Positions 24,763-34,364 of a stretch of 49,973 nt of DNA are shown piece by piece. The position numbers were made by a program, and so were the translations under genes. Position 1 is the first letter of the stretch. Each line of letters begins with the position of its first letter. Origin of the DNA: Elusimicrobiota bacterium (GTDB lineage Bacteria; Elusimicrobiota; Elusimicrobia; UBA1565; UBA9628); NCBI GenBank assembly GCA_028868375.1, contig JAGWUP010000016.1, forward strand, positions 1 to 49,973, written 5' to 3'. The notes under the pieces are model-generated. The model did no database searches and was not told the DNA's origin. It was given only the letters and a program-made list of their open reading frames with translations.

Positions 24763-26630
24763 ATGCTCAGCGCCCTGCTCGCCCTGCGCCTGGCCGTCGC
24801 GGGCGCCAACGCCCAGGTCCGCGAGCTGCCCCCCTACCCGATCGCCCGTTACGCCGTCGGCTCCATCGCCGCCCCAGGGCGGGAAGCGGCGCTTGGGCTG
24901 GAATTGGGCGCCGCGCTGCCGGCCTGGCCATCAAACTCCTACACGCTTTCAATCCCGCAGGCCCTCCCGGCCGCCTCGGCGGCTCCGGCAGCTCTTCCGG
25001 CTGCGGCGGCAGCGGCCGCGCCGATTCTCCCGGCGACAGCGCCGCAGGCGGCGGAGCCCGCCGGCGCCGAACAACGGCCCTCGGCCGAATCGGCCAGCGC
25101 GCAAGCGGCCCGGCGCTTCGACGGCCTGCCGGCCGCCCCCGCGGACGAATCGAAATCCTACTGGGTGACCCTGGAGCCGGGAACCGCCGTGGAGCGCCTC
25201 TGGGACAATGAGGGCTCGCCGATAGACTCGGCGGTCGAGCTGGAGCTGGACATGAGCCCCGCGGTGATGGCTTTGATCACGACCGACGACGGCACGCTGC
25301 ATCCCTTGCTCGATGGAATCTCAGCGCCAGGCTGGCTTAAGAAAATCAAAGCGGCCCGCGATCGGCGGCCCGCCGACCTCGCCGATCTAAAATGGGACGA
25401 GCTGAGCTATTCCCAGCAGCGACGGCTCATCCTTCACGACAGCGCGGCACGGAGGGCGAAGTTCGGTGCCACGGCGGCCACCAGGAAAATTCGAGGCCTC
25501 AAGACGAGGACGTCATGGACGATCAATCTGCGCCGCAGCACGATCCTTTTCGGGAAGCGCTATCCCAAAGGCCGCCAGGTGGTCGACCTCCCGGGAATTT
25601 TGGAACCCAATGTCGAGTACGGCAATCCAAACTCCGTCAGGACGCTGGAATTAGTCGAACTTCATCTGCGCGGCAACTTCAGGGCCGGACGGCTCAGCGG
25701 CGACGCTTGGACCCTCCTGCGCGCCGCGGGCATTCCGCTGACCCACCAGCACGTCCACTCCGTAGCGCCGCTGCCGGCGGCGATCAAGTCTCACAACGCC
25801 CTGGCCGTGATCACGCTGGCGGAAAGACAGCGGGTGCTGGAGACGGCGGCCCACATGATCGCCATCGTCCACGAGCGCCGCTCGGTGATCGAGGGGAAAG
25901 ACGAACAGGGCAATATCTTCTTCGCTCCGATGGATCGAAGCCAGCTCCATAAACTCGTCACCACATTGCTTAGCTATCGTTTCAATTTGGGGAGGATCTC
26001 CTCCGACGACCATTTGGAATCCCTGCTCCGCGAGCTGCTCGGTGAAACGATATTCATGTTGAAACCCTGGATGGGCTTTCGGACCGGGCTCTATGATCGG
26101 CCAGGGGTCTACGGGCATGAGACCCGTTTCTTGCGCCGGCGTTCGCCGCGGCGGCTGACCCAGGCTTTCCTCGACGCGATCCAACGCTCGATGCTGAAGG
26201 GAGAATTGTCCGGCCCGAAGCAACGCCAATTCGAACGCTGGCTGCGGCGGCGGCTGGATCGTTTCGGACGCGGCAAGACGCACAACCTGGCCGGCCGCCT
26301 GCAACGGCTGGATGAAAAAGAGCTGGGAAGCCTGCTCTCTTCAGCCTACTACCTTTACGATGCCCCGTCATTCTCGCTTAAAGAAATGTTGATGCTCCTC
26401 CATAACTGGTCGCAAGACCCGCTGATCTTCAACGATGCGGCGGCGGCCCGACGCGTCGAGGCAGCCCAGGGAGCGGCCGTGGAGGCGTTGCAAGCCCAAT
26501 TGTGGCAGCGCGGCTTGGCAAGCCATTGGCGCGACATAATGAAGCGCTTCCTGCTCGACTCGGGGCTCTACGAAATATTTTTGGACGCCGTGGGCGTCCC
26601 GCCGGCGCTCCGCTACGCCCCCCGCGGCGC

Positions 26631-26646
<16 letters not shown>
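24763..26646 (+). CDS. Large exported protein of unknown function with Ala/Pro-rich N-terminus
   Basis: The 627-aa protein starts with a short signal-like segment ([16 protein letters not shown]) and an Ala/Pro-rich linker to about residue 115. The linker ends in [14 protein letters not shown], similar to AQAARQFSAL in the MFS protein at 45913. The folded part contains [43 protein letters not shown] and several helical segments, and ends basic. I do not recognise the family. The His/Glu-rich positions suggest an enzyme or metal site; an amidoligase-like fold is one guess to test. Its GC and codon use look slightly lower than its neighbours. It interrupts the prfA-prmC pair on the opposite strand and overlaps the prfA end by 16 bp. 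Confidence 0.8.
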
Positions 26647-27689
<1,043 letters not shown>

Positions 27690-27722
27690 TAATAAGGAAG
27701 CCCCGGCCGATCGGCCGGGGCT
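27690..27722 (-). terminator. Intrinsic terminator between rpmE and prfA
   Basis: A perfect stem AGCCCCGGCCGA/TCGGCCGGGGCT (27699-27722) is followed on the minus strand by TCCTTATTA. It sits directly upstream of the prfA ATG, so it may attenuate prfA as well as end rpmE. Confidence 0.75.
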
Positions 27723-27734
27723 GGGCGGGCTCCG

Positions 27735-28088
27735 CTAGGCGGCTTTCTTCGGCGCCGCGGGCTTCTTGGCGGGCTTGTCCTTCTCGGCCTTGGGAGCCGT
27801 GGTCAGGACATTGCGCTTGGCGGCGGAGCCGACGTGCTCGATCTTCTTGGCCGCGGCCTTGACCGGCTTGCGCACGATCATGCGCCCCTGGGTGGACTCG
27901 AAGCGCTTCTTGAAGCGCTCGACGCGGCCGGCCGTGTCGACCAAGCGCTGCTGTCCGGTGTAGAAGGGGTGGCACTGGGAGCAGATCTCCAGCTTGATCA
28001 ACTCCTTGGTCGAGCGCGTCTCGAAGGTGTTGCCGCAGGCGCAGACGACCTTGGCCTTGGCGTAAACGGGATGGATGCCAGCTTTCAT
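27735..28088 (-). CDS. rpmE: Ribosomal protein bL31 with long basic tail
   Basis: The first 70 residues are a normal zinc-type L31 ([20 protein letters not shown] ... [14 protein letters not shown]) with CxC and CxxC zinc ligands. The 117-aa protein is longer than usual because of a Lys/Ala/Pro-rich tail (residues 75-117) resembling a histone-H1-like or RNA-binding tail. GAGAGGAC lies before the ATG. A TATACT box about 30 nt upstream gives a normal leader of about 24 nt, unlike the leaderless genes nearby. Confidence 0.95.
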   Translation of the reverse strand: MKAGIHPVYAKAKVVCACGNTFETRSTKELIKLEICSQCHPFYTGQQRLVDTAGRVERFKKRFESTQGRMIVRKPVKAAAKKIEHVGSAAKRNVLTTAPKAEKDKPAKKPAAPKKAA

Positions 28089-28118
28089 GATGTCCTCTCG
28101 CGAGTGATGCGGTTCGCC

Positions 28119-28124
28119 AGTATA
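28119..28124 (-). promoter_or_regulatory. -10 box of rpmE
   Basis: TATACT on the minus strand predicts a transcript start near 28112 and a leader of about 24 nt with a Shine-Dalgarno, the conventional arrangement. Confidence 0.5.
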
Positions 28125-28153
28125 GCAAATCTCATGGGAGCTGCTATAGGAAG

Positions 28154-28184
28154 AAAGACCCCGTTCCCCGGCGGCCAAAGGGCC
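28154..28184 (+). repeat. AAAGACCCC...CCAAAGGGCC intergenic motif, second copy
   Basis: AAAGACCCC (28154-28162) and CCAAAGGGCC (28175-28184) match the pair at 7271-7304. Here the right block lies in the inverted repeat GGCCA/TGGCC. Both copies are upstream of genes for exported proteins. Confidence 0.45.
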
Positions 28185-28208
28185 CTGGCCCGAGGAGCCG
28201 GCGAAGGT

Positions 28209-28214
28209 TATCAT
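28209..28214 (+). promoter_or_regulatory. -10 box of gene 28221, predicted leaderless
   Basis: TATCAT ends exactly 6 nt before ATG 28221, with no Shine-Dalgarno. Confidence 0.5.
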
Positions 28215-28220
28215 CCTTCC

Positions 28221-29204
28221 ATGTCCCGATTGCCGGCCGCCGCATTGGCGATCAGCCTGCTCGCGCCGCGCCCAGGCCCTTGCGCCGTGGACGTCGCCGC
28301 CCCCGAGAATCCGGCGCCGGCCGTCCAGCCGATTGCGGCTTCCGCGCCGCTTGATCCAAAGCTGGCCGAGCATATGCTGCATGACCTGGGCAACCCCGCC
28401 GTGGCCGCAAAAATATGGGCCTCGCGGCTTGCCGCCTCCGCCGACAGCGCGCCGCCCGTTTCCGACATCATCAGTAAAACCGCCGGCATCGTGTCTAAAA
28501 TAAGGACCGCGCGACAAGGAGGTTACGGCGCGGACCCCGAACTCAGGCGATCCCTGCTGGAAAATCTGTCCCTAGTGTCTGCGCATGTTCAAGAAGCCGC
28601 TCCCTTCTTCGACTCATCATCGGAGCAAGCGGCTATTCTCGGAAGTTTGGACGCTCTGGTAAGCGAGCAGCGCCGGACGGTCACCCTCTACGAGCATCTC
28701 TTCCAGGCGGAGGACGGCCGGCCGTTCCAGGTGGAACTGCGGCCGGTGAACGCCGCGGACCTCCTCTCGCAAGCGGCCGGCTTCAAGACTCGCGAGGCGC
28801 TGGAAAAGAAGAACATCTCCTTGGTCCTCCAGGCTCCGCCCGATCTGTCCGTCCTCGGCAACCCTGACGTCCTCGGCATCGTCCTCGACAACCTGCTCGG
28901 CAACGCCGGCAAGTACACGCCGCAAGGAGGGCGCATCCTGCTGGCCGCCTCCCGCTTTCCGCGCGGCCGCTTGGCGACGATCTCCGTCTCCGACTCCGGC
29001 ATCGGGCTTTCCGCCGAAGACCAAGCCCTGGTCCTCAGCGCGGAGGGCGGGCGCACCGAGGCGGCCAAGAAGATGGCCAGCGGCGACGGGCTGGGCCTGC
29101 CGGCGGTCGCCGCCTTCCTCGGGGCCAACGGCAGCGCGCTGCGCCTGCTCAGCGTCCCCCGCGCGGGCTCGACCTTCTTCTTCAGGCTGACAACCATTCG
29201 ATAA
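28221..29204 (+). CDS. Histidine-kinase-like protein with N-terminal signal segment
   Basis: The protein of about 327 aa starts [20 protein letters not shown], a signal-like segment with no positively charged loop after it. A dimerisation helix follows with a probable phospho-His ([12 protein letters not shown]) and a complete ATP-binding domain. That domain has N box [15 protein letters not shown]1 SDSGIGLS, G2 [13 protein letters not shown] and the final strand TFFFRLT. It lacks a sensor domain and a second membrane helix. If the segment were cleaved the kinase would be in the periplasm, where ATP is lacking. An uncleaved anchor with reversed topology, or a later start, is possible. No response regulator is adjacent; the nearest receiver is fused to the mutase at 10777. 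Confidence 0.8.
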   Translation: MSRLPAAALAISLLAPRPGPCAVDVAAPENPAPAVQPIAASAPLDPKLAEHMLHDLGNPAVAAKIWASRLAASADSAPPVSDIISKTAGIVSKIRTARQGGYGADPELRRSLLENLSLVSAHVQEAAPFFDSSSEQAAILGSLDALVSEQRRTVTLYEHLFQAEDGRPFQVELRPVNAADLLSQAAGFKTREALEKKNISLVLQAPPDLSVLGNPDVLGIVLDNLLGNAGKYTPQGGRILLAASRFPRGRLATISVSDSGIGLSAEDQALVLSAEGGRTEAAKKMASGDGLGLPAVAAFLGANGSALRLLSVPRAGSTFFFRLTTIR

Positions 29205-29229
29205 CACGGGCCGATCCGCCCGCCAATGC

Positions 29230-29235
29230 TATAAT
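29230..29235 (+). promoter_or_regulatory. -10 box of the APC transporter at 29431
   Basis: A perfect TATAAT predicts transcription from about 29242. That is just where the open frame of the transporter begins, although no ATG, GTG or TTG is in frame there. Confidence 0.5.
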
Positions 29236-29430
29236 ACGCGGGCTATCGAACCGGAACGCTCGAAGCCGCCCTCAAGCCAGGCCCCGCCCGATCCCGCGGG
29301 CCAGCCCGAGCCGCCGCCGCCCTCCCTTTGGCGGCGCCTGAAACTGCTGCTCTTCGGGCCTCCGCGAGACGTCCAGGACCCGCGGGTCTTCCACAGCATC
29401 GCCCTGGCCGCCTTCCTGGCCTGGGTCGGC

Positions 29431-31302
29431 ATGGGCGCCGACGGCCTCTCCTCCTCGGCCTACGGCCCCGAGGAATCCTTCCGCATCCTCGGCACCCACC
29501 ACTATCTGGCGGTGCTGCTGGCCCTGGCGATCGCCTTCACCGTCTTCGTCATCTCCTACGCCTACTCGCGCATCATCGAGCACTTCCCCTTCGGCGGGGG
29601 CGGCTACGTCGTCTCGACCAAGCTCTTGGGGCCCAACTTCGGGGTGGTCTCCGGCTCGGCGCTGGTGATCGATTACGTGCTGACGATCTCGGTGTCGATC
29701 GCCGCCGCGGCCGACGCCTCCTTCAGCTTCCTGCCGCTGCATTATCAGGCGCTCAAGCTGCCGACGGAGTTCCTGTTGATCGGGCTGTTGACGGGCATGA
29801 ACCTGCGCGGGGTCAAGGAGTCGGTGACGACCCTGCTGCCGATCTTCATGACCTTCATCGTCACCCACTTCATCCTCATCCTGGGCACGATCCTCCTGCG
29901 GGTCCACGAGTTTCCCGCCGTCGTCCACGACATCCACGCGGGCTTCCAGGGCGGGCTGACCACTCTGGGCCTGGCGGGGATGGCGGCGCTGTTCTTGCGC
30001 TCCTACACGATGGGGGCCGGCACTTATACCGGCATCGAGGCCGTCTCCAACGGCTTGTCGATCATGCAGGAGCCGAAGGTCGAGACCGGCAAGCGCACGA
30101 TGCTCTACATGGCCGTCTCCCTGGCCGCCACCGCCGGGGGCATCACCCTGGGCTATCTCCTGGTCCATGCCGCGCCCGCACCGGGCAAGACCATGAACGC
30201 CGTGCTCATCGAGTCCTTCGTCTCCGACCTCGGCGCCCGCGGCTTTCCCCTGGGCCATTGGTTCGTCGTGCTCTCGCTCTTGGCCGAGGCGGCGCTGCTC
30301 TTCGTCGCCGCCCAGGCCGGCTTCATCGACGGGCCGCGCGTGATGGCCAACATGGCCCACGACTCCTGGCTGCCGCATCGCTTCGCGACGCTTTCCGACC
30401 GCCTCACGACCCAGGACGGCATCCTCCTCATGGGCGGGGCCTCGATCGCCACCCTCTTCTACACGCGCGGCGACATCTCGACCTTGGTGCTGATGTACTC
30501 GATCAACGTCTTCATCACCTTCTGCCTGAGCGAGACCTCGATGATCCTCTTCTGGCTGCGCAAGTACAAGGACGCCGGACGCTGGGGCGGCGAGATCTTC
30601 GTGCACATCACCGGCTGGTGCCTGTGCTTCTCCATCCTGATCGCCAGCTGCATCGAGAAGTTCTCGGAGGGCGGCTGGGTGACCCTCCTGATGACGGTCC
30701 TGCTGGTGGGACTCTGCCATCTCATCCGCCATCATTACGGCTGGGTGCGGCGCAACCTGGCGCGCCTCGACGACGTCTTGGGGGAGCTGCCGGACGTCTC
30801 GCATCCCGCGCCGCCGGCGCTCGATTGCAAGGCCCCGACCGCGGTCCTGCTGGTCGGCCGCTTCGGCGGGCTGGGCATCCACTCCCTCTTGGCGATCCAG
30901 AGGCTTTTCCCGGGCCACTTCAAGAACTTCATCTTCGTCTCCGTGGCGGTCATCGACTCGGCGACCTTCAAGGGCGTGGCCGCGGTCGAGGAGGAGCGCC
31001 AGCGCGCGGAAGCCTCGCTGCGGCGCTACGTCGAGCTGGCCAACGGCTGGGGCCTGGCCGCCGACTTCCGCATGGCCGTCAGCACCGAGGTCGTCGCGGA
31101 GGCGGAGAACCTTTGCCTGGCGCTCAGCCGCCAGTACCCGCGCTCCCTCGTCTTCGCCGGCAAGCTGGTCTTCGAGCAGGAGCGCTGGTTCCAGCGCCTG
31201 CTGCACAACGAGACCGCCTACCAGCTGCAGCGCCGCCTGCAGTTCTCCGGCTTGAACACGATGGTCCTGCCGGTGCGCGTGCTGACCGCCAAGCCGGCCT
31301 GA
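29431..31302 (+). CDS. APC-superfamily permease with C-terminal soluble domain
   Basis: The protein has about 12 hydrophobic segments of an amino acid/polyamine/organocation permease (SSSAYGPEESFRILG; YSRIIEHFPFGGGGYVVSTK; GTYTGIEAVSNG). A soluble domain of about 160 residues follows (LLVGRFGGLGIHSLLAIQRL ... LPVRVLTAKPA). It imports a cation or amino acid across the inner membrane; substrate unknown. The first canonical start is ATG 29431. Convincing coding sequence continues upstream in frame, including WRRLKLLLFGPPRDVQDPR and FHSIALAAFLAWVG, to about 29245. The true start is therefore probably a non-standard codon (ATC 29245 or CTG) near the TATAAT box. It is convergent with the next gene. 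Confidence 0.88.
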   Translation: MGADGLSSSAYGPEESFRILGTHHYLAVLLALAIAFTVFVISYAYSRIIEHFPFGGGGYVVSTKLLGPNFGVVSGSALVIDYVLTISVSIAAAADASFSFLPLHYQALKLPTEFLLIGLLTGMNLRGVKESVTTLLPIFMTFIVTHFILILGTILLRVHEFPAVVHDIHAGFQGGLTTLGLAGMAALFLRSYTMGAGTYTGIEAVSNGLSIMQEPKVETGKRTMLYMAVSLAATAGGITLGYLLVHAAPAPGKTMNAVLIESFVSDLGARGFPLGHWFVVLSLLAEAALLFVAAQAGFIDGPRVMANMAHDSWLPHRFATLSDRLTTQDGILLMGGASIATLFYTRGDISTLVLMYSINVFITFCLSETSMILFWLRKYKDAGRWGGEIFVHITGWCLCFSILIASCIEKFSEGGWVTLLMTVLLVGLCHLIRHHYGWVRRNLARLDDVLGELPDVSHPAPPALDCKAPTAVLLVGRFGGLGIHSLLAIQRLFPGHFKNFIFVSVAVIDSATFKGVAAVEEERQRAEASLRRYVELANGWGLAADFRMAVSTEVVAEAENLCLALSRQYPRSLVFAGKLVFEQERWFQRLLHNETAYQLQRRLQFSGLNTMVLPVRVLTAKPA

Positions 31303-31325
31303 AGACCGGCCGGCGCCGGCTCGGT

Positions 31326-32882
31326 TTAGGAGACGGCGACGGCCTGCCTGTCGGGCAGCCCGGCCGGCTCGCGCATCAGGTAGGCCGCGGCCGGCACGAC
31401 CAGGGCGCCGAAGACGACGTAGAGCCGCCAGTAGGTCTCGTGCAGCTGGAGCCAGAAGCCGTGCGCCCCGGCCAGGGTCATGTGCCAGGACCACATCTCC
31501 AGGCCGAAGGTCAGCGCGGTGGAGCCGAACATCACGGGCAGGATGCGGCGGGCCTTGACCTTCCAATCCGTCAGGATCGCCGTGGCGAAAAGCCCGAGCA
31601 GCGGGCCGTAGGTGAAAGCCACCACCCGGAAGGCCAGCCACAGCAGGCGGTCCAAGCGGCGCAGGAGCAAGGCGAGGACGAGAAAGATCAAGCCGAAGAC
31701 CAGGAAGGCCGCCTTGGAGACCTTGACGCGGCCCGCCTCGTCGTCGCCGCCGCCGCGGCAGAAATAGGGCTGGTAGAAGTCGATGGTGAAGGCGGTCGCC
31801 AGGGAGGCCAGGGCGGAATCGGCGCTGCCCATCGCCGCCGCCGCCACCGCCGCGAGCAGCAGGCCTCGCAGCCCGTGGGGCATCGACAAAAGGATGAAGC
31901 GGGGAAAGATATGGTCCGGGTCATGCATGCCGGCGACCAGTTGCGGGTGTACCTGGGCGTAGGCGTAGAGGGAGGCCCCGATGCTCAAGAACAGGAAGGT
32001 GATCGGGATGCTGGCCAGCCCGTAGATCATCAGGCTCCAGCGGGCCTTGCGGGTGTCGTTGCAGGCCAGAAGCCGCTGGACCATGTCCTGGTCGGTGCCG
32101 TAGGCGGCGGAGGAGTTGAAGAAGGCCCAGACGGTCATGAGGGCCAACAGCCCGAGATTGGACGGCTTGTAGAGCTCCAGGAAGTTGAACTTGTCGTAGG
32201 TGGCGCCGCCGGGGCCGACGGCGTGACGCCCGGCCGCGACGATCGCCGACACCCCCCCCGGCACGTGCCAGACGATGTAGACCAGGGCGACCGAGGCCCC
32301 GCCGAAGAGCAGGCAGAACTGCAGCAGGTCGGTCCAGGCGATGGCGCGCCCGCCGCCCATGGTCGTGTAGGCCAGGATGCCGCCGACCGTCAGGACGACG
32401 CACCAGGAGTAGGACAAGCCGCCGCCGCTGACGACCTCCAGCACCTTCGCGATCGCGACGATGCGGACCGTCGAGGCCAGGGTGCGGGTGATCAGGAAGT
32501 AGGCCGAGCAGGTCGCGCGCGCCGACTGGCCGAAGCGCCGGGCGACCGCCTCGTAGATCGAGGTCAGGCGCAATTTCTGGAAGTGCGGCAGGAAGACGGT
32601 GGCGATGAATATGGTGGCGAGGATGTCGCCGACGTTGCCCAGCAGGTAGCGGTAGTCCGAGGCGTAGCCCTCGGACGGCGTCCCCACGAAGGTCAGCGCG
32701 CTGATGCAGGTCGCCGTGAAGCTGGCCAGGGTGACCAGCCACGGGATCGAGCGGCCGGCCAGGAAATAATCCTCCGTCGTGCGCGCGGTGCGGCGGGCGG
32801 CCCACCAGCCGATGGAGGCCAGCGCCGCCACGTAGGCTCCCAGGATCGAGGCGTCCAGCCAGCCGATGTCGATGCCGTGCAT
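31326..32882 (-). CDS. Sodium:solute symporter (SSS family)
   Basis: The 518-aa inner-membrane protein has about 13 helices and SSS hallmarks: ARRTARTTEDYFLAGRS near the N-terminus, GGGRAIAWTDLLQF, and AAVAAAAMGSADSALASLAT, the sodium-site helix. It should couple solute uptake to sodium; the solute (sugar, amino acid or carboxylate) cannot be told. The ATG is preceded at exactly 6 nt by TAGCGT, with TTGACG 17 bp further, giving a leaderless prediction. It is divergent from the small exported protein gene at 32968, and the two promoters nearly touch. Confidence 0.92.
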   Translation of the reverse strand: MHGIDIGWLDASILGAYVAALASIGWWAARRTARTTEDYFLAGRSIPWLVTLASFTATCISALTFVGTPSEGYASDYRYLLGNVGDILATIFIATVFLPHFQKLRLTSIYEAVARRFGQSARATCSAYFLITRTLASTVRIVAIAKVLEVVSGGGLSYSWCVVLTVGGILAYTTMGGGRAIAWTDLLQFCLLFGGASVALVYIVWHVPGGVSAIVAAGRHAVGPGGATYDKFNFLELYKPSNLGLLALMTVWAFFNSSAAYGTDQDMVQRLLACNDTRKARWSLMIYGLASIPITFLFLSIGASLYAYAQVHPQLVAGMHDPDHIFPRFILLSMPHGLRGLLLAAVAAAAMGSADSALASLATAFTIDFYQPYFCRGGGDDEAGRVKVSKAAFLVFGLIFLVLALLLRRLDRLLWLAFRVVAFTYGPLLGLFATAILTDWKVKARRILPVMFGSTALTFGLEMWSWHMTLAGAHGFWLQLHETYWRLYVVFGALVVPAAAYLMREPAGLPDRQAVAVS

Positions 32883-32888
32883 GCAGCA

Positions 32889-32917
32889 ACGCTACCAGAC
32901 CCGGAAACCGCCGTCAA
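32889..32917 (-). promoter_or_regulatory. Promoter of the sodium:solute symporter, predicted leaderless
   Basis: Minus strand TTGACG (32917-32912), 17 bp, TAGCGT (32894-32889), ending 6 nt before ATG 32882. Confidence 0.65.
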
Positions 32918-32932
32918 GACTCGGGGCGGCCC

Positions 32933-32961
32933 TTGACAAAACGACGGAGGCGCCGAATAGT
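32933..32961 (+). promoter_or_regulatory. Promoter of gene 32968, predicted leaderless
   Basis: TTGACA (32933-32938), 17 bp, AATAGT (32956-32961), ending exactly 6 nt before ATG 32968. Its -35 lies 15 bp from the -35 of the divergent symporter promoter. Confidence 0.7.
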
Positions 32962-32967
32962 TTCGGT

Positions 32968-33306
32968 ATGAGGCTATTTCTGGCCGCCATGCTGGCTGGG
33001 CTGCTTCCCCTACTCGCGCAAGCGCAGCCGGAGCTGGGAATCCCCGCTCCCAGGGTCCGCATGGTAGTCTTGTCGAAAGACGCGCAGCAGGCCTTGGTCC
33101 TCGTCCGTTCGAACTGGCTGGCTGGAAACGACAACGGCTGCCTGCACGACATCCTCGCCCATCTCAAGCGCCAGCCGCCGCTTAAGAAGATATCCTTCCT
33201 CGTCTTCGACAAATCGGTATCCGCCCAGCTACCGAACGCCGCCGCGCTGATGGCGCCCGACAGGCCGACCTGCGCCGTCATATACTTTGGAAAGCCCTCC
33301 GACTAG
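32968..33306 (+). CDS. Small exported protein of unknown function
   Basis: The 112-aa protein has a clear signal peptide (MRLFLAAMLAGLLPLLAQAQ) and a mature part of about 92 residues with one Cys pair (NGCLHD; PTCAVI). It has an alternating alpha/beta look (APRVRMVVLSKDAQQALVLV; KKISFLVFDKSVS). I recognise no family. ATG 32968 is chosen over an earlier frame start because a full promoter ends 6 nt before it. The last 78 bp overlap the end of the convergent protease gene. Confidence 0.7.
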   Translation: MRLFLAAMLAGLLPLLAQAQPELGIPAPRVRMVVLSKDAQQALVLVRSNWLAGNDNGCLHDILAHLKRQPPLKKISFLVFDKSVSAQLPNAAALMAPDRPTCAVIYFGKPSD

Positions 33307-34302
33307 CGCCGCCCTGCCCAGCGCGGCGAAGGACGAGGCATTAAAGCGGCTCCGGCGCAAGGCGACGCAGACGGCATGCCGCCGCTCGGGCGGCAGCGGG
33401 ATATGCGGGGCCAGCAGCCCGATATTGGTGATGCCCATGCCGGTTTGATGATCCCGGGCGAGTATCTTCGATTTCCAGCACTCGACATCTTGTCCGTCCG
33501 CCCCGGTCTCGAAGCTGGCCAGCCAATCGTCGCCTTCGGTGCCATTTATAATGACGCCCTCCACCAGCCCGTCCTCGCCGATCACCGGGCTGCCGGAGTT
33601 GCCAGCGTAGACGTCCAGGTCGGCGACGAAGTAATGGGCGTATTTGGCCAGCACCCGCCCTCCGGTGGCAGACTTAAGCGGCAGGCCGTAGGGATAGCCG
33701 ACCAGCGACACCTTGGCGCCGCGCTTGGGGCTGCCCGCCGCCCGATCGATATCCAAGGGCCGGCGCCCGTAAGCTCGGCGGTTCAGGCGAAACAAGGCCC
33801 AGTCCGAGACATCGTTGTAGACGTGCGCCAGCAGCTTCTTGCAGGAAAAGACGTTGCCGGCCGGCACCAAGGCAGGATCGCCGCCGGGACCTGGCATCTT
33901 GAAGCCGAAGACGACGCGCAGGCCAGCGCAGTCCTGCCGCGAGACGACGCAGTGGCCGGCCGTGGCCATCAAGTCCGGACCCACCAGGAACGCGGTGCAG
34001 AAGCCGGCCGTCGGCTGCCCGTAGAATCTCTCGCGCCGGCATAAGGGGCCATCGGAAACCGAGGTGAACGGCACCGTGTCCAGCCGCAGCCAGCCCCGGG
34101 TCTGCGCGGGCTCGACCTCGGAGGTGCTGACCAGCACGGCCGCGGCCTGGGCGGCATTGAGCAAGGTCGGATCGTCGACGTCCTTGATGTCCTTGCGGTG
34201 GTCGCAGCCGTAGCAGCTCGCCACCTCGCGGGGCGGGGCGGCCTGCGTCCTTGCGGCCGCGGCCAGCAGCAACAGCGCCGCCAGCCAGCGCGACAGACTC
34301 AT
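33229..34302 (-). CDS. Secreted trypsin-like serine protease (S1 family)
   Basis: The 357-aa protein has a signal peptide (SLSRWLAALLLLAAAARTQA) and a chymotrypsin-fold domain. The catalytic His is in MATAGHCVVS, the Asp in VYNDVSDWALFRL and the Ser in YAGNSGSPVIGEDG. Numerous Cys suggest disulfides (CYGCDH; GPLCRRERF; GFCTAFLVG; FSCKKLL). It is expected in the periplasm or outside the cell. TTGGCC, 17 bp, CACAAT end 6 nt before the ATG. The C-terminal 60 or so residues fall outside the usual fold, and the last 26 codons overlap the convergent small gene. Confidence 0.92.
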   Translation of the reverse strand: MSLSRWLAALLLLAAAARTQAAPPREVASCYGCDHRKDIKDVDDPTLLNAAQAAAVLVSTSEVEPAQTRGWLRLDTVPFTSVSDGPLCRRERFYGQPTAGFCTAFLVGPDLMATAGHCVVSRQDCAGLRVVFGFKMPGPGGDPALVPAGNVFSCKKLLAHVYNDVSDWALFRLNRRAYGRRPLDIDRAAGSPKRGAKVSLVGYPYGLPLKSATGGRVLAKYAHYFVADLDVYAGNSGSPVIGEDGLVEGVIINGTEGDDWLASFETGADGQDVECWKSKILARDHQTGMGITNIGLLAPHIPLPPERRHAVCVALRRSRFNASSFAALGRAALVGGLSKVYDGAGRPVGRHQRGGVR

Positions 34303-34308
34303 GCGCCC

Positions 34309-34337
34309 ATTGTGCGCAAATCACCCGCCGCGGCCAA
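34309..34337 (-). promoter_or_regulatory. Promoter of the trypsin-like protease, predicted leaderless
   Basis: Minus strand TTGGCC (34337-34332), 17 bp, CACAAT (34314-34309), ending 6 nt before ATG 34302. The inverted repeat GGACC-GAT-GGTCC lies just upstream at 34340-34352. Confidence 0.5.
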
Positions 34338-34364
34338 AGGACCGATGGTCCCAAACCTCGCTAG

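Noticed and set aside
29272-32936. Very long antisense and alternative-frame ORFs (789 and 1202 codons) across the transporter genes
   Set aside because: They are Arg/Gly/Pro-rich shadow frames caused by high GC third positions; the APC and SSS proteins on the correct frames have clear family motifs and promoters.
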